Origin: Phormidium tenue FACHB-1052
GTDB lineage: Bacteria; Cyanobacteriota; Cyanobacteriia; Phormidesmidales; Phormidesmidaceae
Direction: 5' to 3'
DNA: 64,000 nt
Assembly: GCF_014696675.1 (NCBI RefSeq)
Contig: NZ_JACJQN010000019.1
Coordinates: forward strand, 60,466 to 124,465
Part shown: positions 36,364 to 43,352 of the stretch, piece by piece
Layout of the letters: each line of letters opens with the position of its first letter
Numbering within the stretch: position 1 is the first letter of the stretch
The notes under the pieces: generated by a model
What the model saw: the letters and a program-made list of their open reading frames with translations, nothing else
What the model was told of the DNA's origin: nothing
Database searches by the model: none
Made by a program: the position numbers and the translations under genes

Positions 36364-37101
36364 TTAGCTAGGACTGCCTTGCTCAAGTAGTGAACCGGTT
36401 TGAGCTGAAGTCACTACCTGGTCATACCAAGCATTGGCTAACTTTTCGGTGAACTGGGCCGACTGAACCCAGTGCAGCACCAGCTGCTCCCGCAGTTGCT
36501 CAAACAGGTGGGGATAGTTAGCCTCAATCCATTCGGTTTTAAAGGCCATCCAGTTCATCACCGTTTGCGGCGTGACTTCGGGGTGAAACTGTAGGCCATA
36601 GATGTTGCTGCCGATGCGAAAGGCCTGATTCTTGCAGGCATTGTTGGTGAGCAGCAGTTTCGCTCCGACAGGCAGTTCAAAGGTGTCGAAGTGCCACTGC
36701 ATCATCGGCATCCCCGGTGGGTAGTCTTGCAGCCAGGGTTCTTCGGGGGCGGCGGTGGGAAACAGGGGCGTAAAGCCCAGCTCTGGCACTTCGTTTTGGT
36801 AAACCCGGCTGCCAAAAGCGCGGGCAATTAGCTGAGCCCCCAGGCAAATGCCCAACACCGGTTTACCCTGGCTATGGAATTTGCGAATCAGCTCTGCCAC
36901 TCGTATCAGGTGAGGAAAGTTGTCGTCTTCGCAGGCGTTCATCGAGCCGCCGAGCACAATTAGGCCGTCGTAATGGCCATGGGGCGGAGTCGATCTCTGG
37001 GGTACTAACCAGGTGTGCAGCCAAGCTCCTCTGACCTCTAGATATCGGCCTAGAATGCCTACGGGGTCGGCTTCGACATGCTGAACAACCAAAATATCCA
37101 T
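36364..37101 (-). CDS. Class I glutamine amidotransferase-like protein
   Basis: A 245-residue single-domain GATase of the GMP-synthase-like type. The catalytic triad is complete: nucleophilic Cys in GICLGAQL, His and Glu in LQFHPEVT. It can hydrolyse a gamma-glutamyl amide bond. No synthase domain is attached. It lies 1.2 kb upstream of, and divergent from, the GlnT-type ligase. In known gamma-glutamylation pathways a GATase-like hydrolase removes the glutamyl group at the end, so that role is a reasonable inference here, but not proven. An 18-bp perfect inverted repeat stands 57 bp upstream of its start. Confidence 0.85.
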   Translation of the reverse strand: MDILVVQHVEADPVGILGRYLEVRGAWLHTWLVPQRSTPPHGHYDGLIVLGGSMNACEDDNFPHLIRVAELIRKFHSQGKPVLGICLGAQLIARAFGSRVYQNEVPELGFTPLFPTAAPEEPWLQDYPPGMPMMQWHFDTFELPVGAKLLLTNNACKNQAFRIGSNIYGLQFHPEVTPQTVMNWMAFKTEWIEANYPHLFEQLREQLVLHWVQSAQFTEKLANAWYDQVVTSAQTGSLLEQGSPS

Positions 37102-37157
37102 GGATGAACCCGGCCTTTGAGACGCTTGGGGCGAAATCTAGTGCAGTGAAAGTGGTG

Positions 37158-37199
37158 AAGCTTAGTCCAAATGCCTCTCGGGGCATTTGGACTAAGCTT
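37158..37199. repeat. 18-bp perfect inverted repeat (6-nt loop)
   Basis: AAGCTTAGTCCAAATGCC (37158-37175) and its exact reverse complement (37182-37199) flank the loop TCTCGG. It lies between the glycine-zipper gene and the GATase gene, both on the minus strand. There is no T-run on either side, so it could be a U-less terminator for the upstream gene, a leader hairpin of the GATase gene or an operator. Confidence 0.85.
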
Positions 37200-37396
37200 G
37201 TTATATCAAGTTATCCCAAAATTCTTCGAGATTGGCAAACAACTCGCTGGCGGTTGTGACCTTCGCCATAGCTAATAGTTTTTGAAGCGATCGCAGCAGC
37301 CCCGGTAAAGGCGCACTACGATCACGAACCGCCGAGCCAGTCACTCTGGCTCAGCAGTTTAAAGGGGACTATTTAAGCTGGTGTGCCTCAGCGAGG

Positions 37397-37966
37397 TTAC
37401 AGCATGCCGGTGGTGCCATCGGTGCGGCGGGTGTCGTTGACGCTGCGGCGATCGTCAACCTGCCGATCTGAGTCACGGCTGACGGTAGACTCTAACCGGT
37501 GCCAAGCGTCTTGGCTGGCGTGCTTGGCTTTTTCCCAGCCGAGGCGGCCACTATGACTTTCGTAGTCTTTTCGCAGATGGGGTTCGGCTTGGCTAAAGGT
37601 CATACCCTGACCAGAGTAGGTGTTGTAGCCCTCATAGCCCGTGCGATAGGCAGGGCTGTAGTCGTCGTAGCTATAGTCAGACTCAACGTAGGGCCGATTT
37701 TGGTAATTGGTGCGCCAGTAGTCATCCTCCACGGTGGGATCGACCTTTTCTGCAACGCCTTTGCCCGCTAGCCCGCCAGCCACAGCGCCAACGGCTGCGC
37801 CAACTACGGCTCCCACGGGGCCACCGACCGCACCGCCGACCGCAGTGGCGATCGCGCCTACTCCGGCTGCACCTACTCCAGTGCCAACGGGATGTGATCC
37901 GGGCTGCCCAGTGATGGGATCGGGGTTAGTGTCAGGATTGCGATCCAAATTCTTGTCACTTTCCAT
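37397..37966 (-). CDS. Glycine-zipper domain protein
   Basis: A 189-residue protein. Residues about 25-75 form a Gly/Ala/Val glycine zipper (GAVGGPVGAVVGAAVGAVAG), a pattern that inserts in or associates with membranes. The rest is acidic and Tyr/Ser rich (YVESDYSYDDYSPAYRTGYE) and ends polar and charged. No signal peptide is seen. Similar proteins are stress-induced in bacteria; the exact role is unknown. Confidence 0.75.
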   Translation of the reverse strand: MESDKNLDRNPDTNPDPITGQPGSHPVGTGVGAAGVGAIATAVGGAVGGPVGAVVGAAVGAVAGGLAGKGVAEKVDPTVEDDYWRTNYQNRPYVESDYSYDDYSPAYRTGYEGYNTYSGQGMTFSQAEPHLRKDYESHSGRLGWEKAKHASQDAWHRLESTVSRDSDRQVDDRRSVNDTRRTDGTTGML

Positions 37967-38193
37967 GGTGTTAACTTCCGTATGAAGGGCAGTGCTGAGT
38001 GTGGGTTAGCATCTGCTGCCCTACGTTCAGTACTTCTTATAAGCTATGAACTTTTCCAATCAAACAAGTCGGTAGGATGGCAGATATCGATCTATACAAC
38101 CGGAGAGAGTTAGCGCCGTTTCGCTAGGCCAAGCTGGTGTTGTCTGGGGGCTAAAGCCAACCACCCCAAAAGAACAACCCTCAACCGCCACCC

Positions 38194-38207
38194 GTATCTA
38201 CAACTAC
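38194..38207 (+). promoter_or_regulatory. NtcA-type binding site upstream of glnT
   Basis: The sequence matches the NtcA consensus GTA-N8-TAC exactly (GTA 38194-38196, TAC 38205-38207). A -10-like hexamer TTTACT begins 22 bases further on (38230-38235), the spacing of NtcA-activated class II promoters. NtcA is the global nitrogen regulator of cyanobacteria, and the next gene is a glutamine-synthetase-like ligase. By chance the box occurs about once in 4 kb, so proof is needed. Confidence 0.55.
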
Positions 38208-38260
38208 AAAAGCGACTTCGTCAGCCTGTTTTACTAGGCTGAAACGTCTGGAGTCGCTCT

Positions 38261-39586
38261 ATGGTCGGCATGTTGACTCAGGTTCAGAGCCTGGCAGAAA
38301 GAGCCAAGGCCCTCGGCATCAGGTTTTTTCTCGTTTCCTACACCGATTTACTAGGGGGCACTCGGGCCAAGCTGGTACCCGCCACGCAAATGGCCTCGGT
38401 AGAAAAAAACGGCGCGTTTTTCTGCTCGTTTGCCTCCAACCTGGGTTTGGGGCCAGAGGCGGCTGAGATTGCTGCGGTGCCCGACCCCGACTCGCTAATT
38501 CAGCTGCCCTGGGAGCCGACTGTGGGCTGGGTAGCCTGCGATGTTTACTACGAGGGTGAGCCCTTCCCCGCCGCGCCCCGGATGATGCTGAACCGGGTGA
38601 TCGATCAGGCCGCATCGCTGGGCTACACCCTCAAGACTGGGGTAGAAGCAGAGTTCTTTTTGCTGCGCCAGACCGAGGCGGGGTACGAAATTGCCGATCC
38701 TAAAGACACCGCCGAGCGGCCCTGCTACGACCAGCTCAATCTAATGCGCCAGTTTGACCTGATCTCTACCATCGTTACTTACATGGAAGATTTGGGCTGG
38801 GGGCCTTACCAGTGCGACCACGAAGATGCCAATGGTCAGTTTGAGCTGAACTGGACTTACAGCGATGCGAGGACAACCTGCGATCGCCACGTCTTCTTCA
38901 AATACATGGTCAAAACCCTGGCCGAGCAGCGCGGGTTCATGGCCACCTTTATGCCCAAGCCCTTTAGCCACATCACCGGCAACGGTGGTCACGTCCACAA
39001 CAGTCTGTGGCAGGGCGATGTCAATGCCTTTGCCGAAGGGGCTGACGAGGGCGGACTTTCGCCCCTGGGCTACCACTTTTTGGGCGGTGTCTTGGCCCAC
39101 GGCAAAGGGCTGACGGCCCTCTGCGCCCCCACCGTTAACTCCTACCGTCGATTGGGGGCCAACACCACCACCTCTGGCAGCACCTGGAGTCCCCGCTACA
39201 TCTCCTACGGCGGCAACAACCGATCGCACCTGATCCGCATTCCCGACACAGGCCGCTTCGAGTGCCGCATGATCGACGGGGCCGTCAACCTCTACCTAGC
39301 TACCGCCGGAATTTTAGCGGCAGGCCTCGACGGCATCAAGCAGCAAATTGACCCCGGCCAGCGCATCGACGAAAACCTGTTTGCCCGAGGCGACGAGTTC
39401 ACCAACCTGCAAACCCTGCCCCACAACCTCTACGAGGCGATGGCCGCCCTCAAGCAAGACCCCCTGTTGATAGAGATGATGGGCGAACTCGGGGCCAAAA
39501 CCTTCCTCGAAATGAAAGCGAAGGAATGGAACGCCTTCAACGCCCAAATCACCACCTGGGAGATGGATAAGTACGTGAATATTTAG
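38261..39586 (+). CDS. glnT: GlnT-type glutamine synthetase-like ligase (gamma-glutamyl amide ligase)
   Basis: A 441-residue ATP-dependent ligase of the glutamine synthetase fold, of the short type often named type III glutamate-ammonia ligase (GlnT), which also includes gamma-glutamylmethylamide synthetase (GmaS). Metal- and glutamate-site motifs are visible: GVEAEFFLL, DHEDANGQFELNW, HITGNGGHVHNSLW, and the C-terminal NNRSHLIRIPDTGRFECRMIDGAVN. The segment GANTTTSGSTWSP replaces the usual GS motif near PGxEAP, as in GlnT/GmaS. The substrate may thus be ammonia or an amine. GGAG lies eight bases before ATG 38261; a second ATG (38270) is possible. A perfect NtcA box lies upstream, and an alcohol and an aldehyde dehydrogenase follow. 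Confidence 0.88.
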   Translation: MVGMLTQVQSLAERAKALGIRFFLVSYTDLLGGTRAKLVPATQMASVEKNGAFFCSFASNLGLGPEAAEIAAVPDPDSLIQLPWEPTVGWVACDVYYEGEPFPAAPRMMLNRVIDQAASLGYTLKTGVEAEFFLLRQTEAGYEIADPKDTAERPCYDQLNLMRQFDLISTIVTYMEDLGWGPYQCDHEDANGQFELNWTYSDARTTCDRHVFFKYMVKTLAEQRGFMATFMPKPFSHITGNGGHVHNSLWQGDVNAFAEGADEGGLSPLGYHFLGGVLAHGKGLTALCAPTVNSYRRLGANTTTSGSTWSPRYISYGGNNRSHLIRIPDTGRFECRMIDGAVNLYLATAGILAAGLDGIKQQIDPGQRIDENLFARGDEFTNLQTLPHNLYEAMAALKQDPLLIEMMGELGAKTFLEMKAKEWNAFNAQITTWEMDKYVNI

Positions 39587-39620
39587 AGGTCAAGGTTCGA
39601 TTTATTGATTCTCTCTTGGG

Positions 39621-39882
39621 GTAGATGGTGGGCAGTGCCCACCCTACGGTTGTTGAAATCAATTGCAGAGAGGAGCCGGTTCATTGGCAAAACAGAAGTT
39701 TAAACCGATGATCGGTAACTCCTTTCCGTGAGGTGAAGGACGACGGAACGTCCTTCTCGACGGGGGTCTGGGGCCAGCGAAATGACCCCAGCGGCAGATA
39801 CGGCTATTGACCTAAATCGTGCGCCGCGATCGCAGAGAACTTGCCCAGATGATGCACTGCTGCGCGGATGCACCCACGGTTC
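39621..39882 (+). repeat. Composite REP-core-REP repeat, copy A
   Basis: A 5' palindrome GGTGGGCA-G-TGCCCACC (39627-39643) followed by CTAC is joined by about 60 bp to a core (about 39705-39835) holding two hairpins: GAAGGACG/CGTCCTTC (39736-39757) and CTGGGG/CCCCAG (around 39771-39795). A decayed GATGCA/TGCATC-type hairpin ends the copy. The same element lies inverted at 41109-41364 and, with different flanking palindromes, at 59943-60228. Confidence 0.85.
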
Positions 39883-39904
39883 CTCTTTTCAGGCGTAATT
39901 CTCA

Positions 39905-41083
39905 ATGTCTTCTATTCACACCTACAACTTTCCCACCCACATTCGCTTTGGGCCAGGGGCACGAGCCAAACTTACAGCCGAACTCACCGCTTTAGGCATT
40001 CAGCGAGTCCTGATCGTCACCGATAGAGATGTCGCTCAACTGCCCTGGTTTCCTGAGCTTCAAGCTTCCCTCGCGGCTTTTGGTGCCGTCACGTTTAGCG
40101 GCGTTTGGGGCAACCCGGTGGTTTCTCAGGTCAATGCGGGCATCGACGCCTGGAAAGCCAGCGGAGCCGATGGCATTGTGGCTGTCGGCGGCGGCGCACC
40201 GATGGATGTGGCCAAGGCGATCGCCCTGATGGCCAACCACCCCGGCCACCTGTTTGACTACGAAGACGGCCACAGCACCCGCCCGATCGATCAACCGATT
40301 CCGCCGATTGTTGCGCTTCCCACCACCGCTGGCACCGGCAGCGAAGTGGGTCGCAGTGCCGTAATCTCGGATGACGACACCCACGCTAAAAAGATCGTGT
40401 TTGACCCGCAGCTATTGCCCCAGGTAGTGCTGGCTGACCCAGAACTGCTGCTAGGGCTACCGGCCAAGATCACCGCTGCGACGGGGATGGATGCGCTGAC
40501 CCATCTAGTGGAGGCGTTTCTGGCTAAGGGGTTTAACCCGCTGTGCGATGGCATTGCGCTGGAGGGCATTCATCTGGTGGCGGAGAATTTGCAGGCCTGT
40601 GTGGATTTTGCGCGGCGATCGCAGGCAGGAGAAGCCTTCGGTGAAGCGGCGGCGGCACATCTAGCGGCGCGGGGAGGGATGCTGAATGCGTCGATGATGG
40701 GGGCGATCGCCTTTCAGAAAGGGCTTGGCGTCACCCATTCCTGTGCCCATGCGCTGTCTACGGTGTATGACACGCACCACGGTTTGGCGAATGGCGTTAT
40801 GCTGCCTGCGGCGATGCGGTTTAACCTATCTGCTGCCCCGGAGCGGTTTTTGCGGATGGCACGGGTCGTAAAGCCAGGGGCAACGGATGGGCAAGAATTT
40901 ATCGATTGGATTGTGGGGCTGTCGGAGTCGATTGGCATTCCGGCTTCGCTGGGGGCTTTGGGGGTGACGCCCGACGGGCTGGGGCCGCTGGTGGCGGTGG
41001 CGATGAAGGATGGCTGTCATCCGCTGAATCCTAAACCTGTTATAGAGAAGGATTTCTACGCTATCTATCAAGATGCTTTCTGA
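39905..41083 (+). CDS. Iron-containing (group III) alcohol dehydrogenase
   Basis: A 392-residue NAD(P)-dependent alcohol dehydrogenase. The dinucleotide site contains VGGGAPMDVAKAIAL, and the phosphate loop TTAGTGSEVGRSAV. Metal ligands are the Asp and His in MDALTHLVEAF and the histidines in GLGVTHSCAHALS and YDTHHGLANG. The gene lies between two inverted copies of the composite repeat and between glnT and an aldehyde dehydrogenase, so oxidation of a hydroxyl to an aldehyde for the next enzyme is likely. The natural substrate is not known; butanol, 1,3-propanediol, 4-hydroxybutyrate and amino alcohols are used by relatives. Confidence 0.92.
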   Translation: MSSIHTYNFPTHIRFGPGARAKLTAELTALGIQRVLIVTDRDVAQLPWFPELQASLAAFGAVTFSGVWGNPVVSQVNAGIDAWKASGADGIVAVGGGAPMDVAKAIALMANHPGHLFDYEDGHSTRPIDQPIPPIVALPTTAGTGSEVGRSAVISDDDTHAKKIVFDPQLLPQVVLADPELLLGLPAKITAATGMDALTHLVEAFLAKGFNPLCDGIALEGIHLVAENLQACVDFARRSQAGEAFGEAAAAHLAARGGMLNASMMGAIAFQKGLGVTHSCAHALSTVYDTHHGLANGVMLPAAMRFNLSAAPERFLRMARVVKPGATDGQEFIDWIVGLSESIGIPASLGALGVTPDGLGPLVAVAMKDGCHPLNPKPVIEKDFYAIYQDAF

Positions 41084-41108
41084 TTATCCTGCGTGCGTTC
41101 TCCCATCC

Positions 41109-41364
41109 AACCGTAGGGTGCATTCGCGAAGCAATGCACCGTCTAAGCGAGTTCTCTGCGATCGCGGCGCACAATCTAGGGCTAAGGCCAAATCTACCGC
41201 TGGGGCCATTTCGCTGGCCCCAGACCCCCATCGACAAGGACGTTCCGTCGTCCTTGACCTCACGGAAAGAACTGACTGATCATCGGTTTAAACCTGTGTT
41301 CTGCGGACGAATCTGTCCTTCTCTGCAATTGGCCCAAGCAACCGTAGGGTGGGGACTGCCCACT
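41109..41364 (-). repeat. Composite REP-core-REP repeat, copy B (inverted)
   Basis: Read on the minus strand this copy follows copy A from end to end with scattered substitutions. On the plus strand it begins with GTAG (41112) and the hairpin GGTGCATT-(8 nt)-AATGCACC and closes with GTAG and GGTGGGGACTGCCCAC (41343-41362). The core hairpin CTGGGGCCA/TGGCCCCAG is perfect here. The repeat lies between the alcohol dehydrogenase and aldehyde dehydrogenase genes. Confidence 0.85.
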
Positions 41365-41415
41365 ATTCACCCCGCGCCGAAACCATCATTAACAACCTAT
41401 TTCCCTTCCCTAGCG

Positions 41416-42816
41416 ATGGCTGACCCGCTCTCCATTATCAACCCCGCCAACGAGGCGCTGATCAAAGAACTCTTGGTGGACGATCGCGCCGCTGTCGCCG
41501 AAAAATATGCCAGGGCGCGGGCGGCGCTGCCGGGGTGGGCGGCACTGCCGCTGGCCGATCGCATCTCGCCTATCCTGCGGTTTCGAGATCTGCTAATCGA
41601 GCGGGTTGATGCCCTAGCGGCGTTGCTGACGTCAGAAACTGGCAAGCCGATTACCCAGGCGCGTAATGAAATTTTGGCGGTGCTCGGACGGATCGATTTC
41701 TTTGTGCAGAATGCCGCTCAGGTACTGACTCCAGAGCGCGTCTACTCTGAGCCAGCCCATGCGCTGCCGGGTAGTGGCACGTTAGAAGAAGTGATCAGCC
41801 ACGATCCGCTAGGCGTGATCGCCAACATCTCAGCCTGGAACTATCCCTACTTTGTGGGGGGGAACGTGTTTATTCCGGCGCTGCTGCTGGGGAATGCGGT
41901 GCTGTATAAGCCGTCGGAGTTGGCGACGCTGACTGGGGGGGCGATCGCCTCCCTCCTCTACGAGTCCGGCATTCCAGAGGATATTTTCATCCCGATAATT
42001 GGCTCAGGGCTAACCGGAGCCGCCCTGTTAGAACAGCCTATTGATGGCGTATTTTTCACCGGCTCCTACGCCACGGGGCAAAAGATTGCCGTGGCGGCGG
42101 CTTCCAAACTCATTCGCACCCAGCTAGAGCTGGGGGGCAAAGACCCGGCCTACGTCTGTCCAGACGTAAACGTGGCAATAGCGGCGGCGGGGCTGGCCGA
42201 TGGAGCGTTCTACAACAACGGCCAGAGCTGCTGTGCGGTGGAGCGTATCTACGTTCATGCCGATGTCTACGACGAGTTTTTAGAAGCGTTTTTGGCAGCG
42301 GTAGAGGGCTTCAAACTGGGTGACCCTACCGACCCGGCCACCTACCTTGGCCCGGTGAGTCGCAAGCCTCAGCTCAGCGTCTTGGCCGATCAGGTCGCAG
42401 ATGCTCTGGCTAAGGGCGCTACCCTGCGCTGCGGCGGTGCAACCCTCGATCGCCCCGGCTGGTACTTTGCCCCCACGGTGCTCACCGAGGTCAACCACAC
42501 TATGACCGTCATGCAGGAAGAAACCTTTGGCCCGGTGATAGGCATTCAGCGGGTGACCAGCGACGAGTCAGCCGTGGCGCTGATGCAGAACACGCCCTAC
42601 GGACTGACGGCGGCGGTGTACAGCACCGATCGCGACCGGGCCGTAGGGATTTTGCGCCAGCTCAAGACGGGGAGCGCATACTGGAACTGCTGCGATCGCG
42701 TCAGCCCCCGCTTGCCCTGGAGCGGTCGTGGCCACTCCGGTTTGGGTGCAACCCTCTCGCTGGCAGGGCTCTACGCGTTTTTGCAGCCCCGCGCTTGGCA
42801 CCTGCGTGCGGGCTAG
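41416..42816 (+). CDS. NAD(P)-dependent aldehyde dehydrogenase
   Basis: A 466-residue aldehyde dehydrogenase oxidising an aldehyde to its acid. The catalytic Cys lies in NNGQSCCAVERIY and the general-base Glu in TQLELGGKDPAYV; the NAD site includes ANISAWNYPYFVGGNVF and FTGSYATGQ. ATG at 41416 gives the usual length; the open frame upstream to 41134 runs through repeat B and is not coding. With the alcohol dehydrogenase upstream it could turn an alcohol into an acid in two steps. Relation to the SSADH at 51773 is distant. Confidence 0.92.
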   Translation: MADPLSIINPANEALIKELLVDDRAAVAEKYARARAALPGWAALPLADRISPILRFRDLLIERVDALAALLTSETGKPITQARNEILAVLGRIDFFVQNAAQVLTPERVYSEPAHALPGSGTLEEVISHDPLGVIANISAWNYPYFVGGNVFIPALLLGNAVLYKPSELATLTGGAIASLLYESGIPEDIFIPIIGSGLTGAALLEQPIDGVFFTGSYATGQKIAVAAASKLIRTQLELGGKDPAYVCPDVNVAIAAAGLADGAFYNNGQSCCAVERIYVHADVYDEFLEAFLAAVEGFKLGDPTDPATYLGPVSRKPQLSVLADQVADALAKGATLRCGGATLDRPGWYFAPTVLTEVNHTMTVMQEETFGPVIGIQRVTSDESAVALMQNTPYGLTAAVYSTDRDRAVGILRQLKTGSAYWNCCDRVSPRLPWSGRGHSGLGATLSLAGLYAFLQPRAWHLRAG

Positions 42817-42852
42817 GGTTCGGCCCTCGCCCTAGTTAGCGGACGGCTATCC

Positions 42853-42881
42853 GCCACGGAGCAAGCAGGGGGTTCCGTGGC
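42853..42881. terminator. Gene-end hairpin after the aldehyde dehydrogenase gene, no U-tract
   Basis: GCCACGGA (42853-42860) and TCCGTGGC (42874-42881) form an 8-bp perfect stem with a 13-nt loop, 36 nt after the stop codon. No T-run follows. Confidence 0.5.
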
Positions 42882-42913
42882 ACCATGAAACCATCGCATT
42901 CAACCTTGCCCCC

Positions 42914-43204
42914 ATGGACTCTCCCGTTCAGTCGTTTTATGACTGGTATAAGCGCACCCTTGAACACCCCAAATACCGCTGGCTGTTGGCCGGTGCCACA
43001 CTACTTTACCTAGTTAGCCCCATCGACATTTCTCCCGATTTCATCCCCATCATCGGCTGGATTGATGATGCGGCAGTGGCCTCTATTTTTATTGCCGCTA
43101 TGTCGCAGATCGTGCTGTCTGGGTTGACCAACAAAAAACAGTCTGGGCTGCGGTCTGATGCTCCCGATGCCGCCAAAACCACAGTCGATGTGGATTTTAA
43201 TTAG
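42914..43204 (+). CDS. DUF1232 (YkvA-like) membrane protein
   Basis: A 96-residue protein with a membrane-active helical hairpin. The family signature is LLYLVSPIDISPDFIPIIGWIDDAAV. DUF1232 proteins are small and of unknown function, often near stress genes. The ATG at 42914 is the first in frame. ftsH follows after 148 bp on the same strand. Confidence 0.88.
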   Translation: MDSPVQSFYDWYKRTLEHPKYRWLLAGATLLYLVSPIDISPDFIPIIGWIDDAAVASIFIAAMSQIVLSGLTNKKQSGLRSDAPDAAKTTVDVDFN

Positions 43205-43319
43205 CTCAGCTTCTCGCGCGCTGGGTTATAGCTCTCAAGGCTATTGACTATCGCCAAAACTGAGGGAGCCTGACTCACCACAATCGGTTCATCCCCTGGT
43301 GTGTTTGGGCGATCGCCCT

Positions 43320-43350
43320 GCCAAAATCCAAAATTGCCAATCTAAAATCG
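43320..43350 (+). repeat. Short AT-rich heptamer-like repeat before ftsH
   Basis: The leader of ftsH holds degenerate units of the type CCAAAATC/TCTAAAATC, resembling the short tandemly repeated heptamers known from cyanobacteria. Related units lie before the 2-oxoglutarate decarboxylase gene (about 53200-53216). Confidence 0.45.
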
Positions 43351-43352
43351 CT

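Noticed and set aside
38100..38260. Glutamine riboswitch (glnA motif) before glnT
   Set aside because: The leader shows a single two-tier stem and not the three-stem glnA arrangement or its conserved internal sequences that I could recognise.
38741..39229. 162-codon antisense frame inside glnT
   Set aside because: It is a shadow of a strongly conserved gene; long antisense frames are frequent in G+C-rich coding DNA. The same holds for 30208-30666, 52429-52929 and 57758-58258.
41134..41415. N-terminal extension of the aldehyde dehydrogenase (94 extra residues)
   Set aside because: The extension is the translation of repeat copy B; family proteins start near the ATG at 41416.
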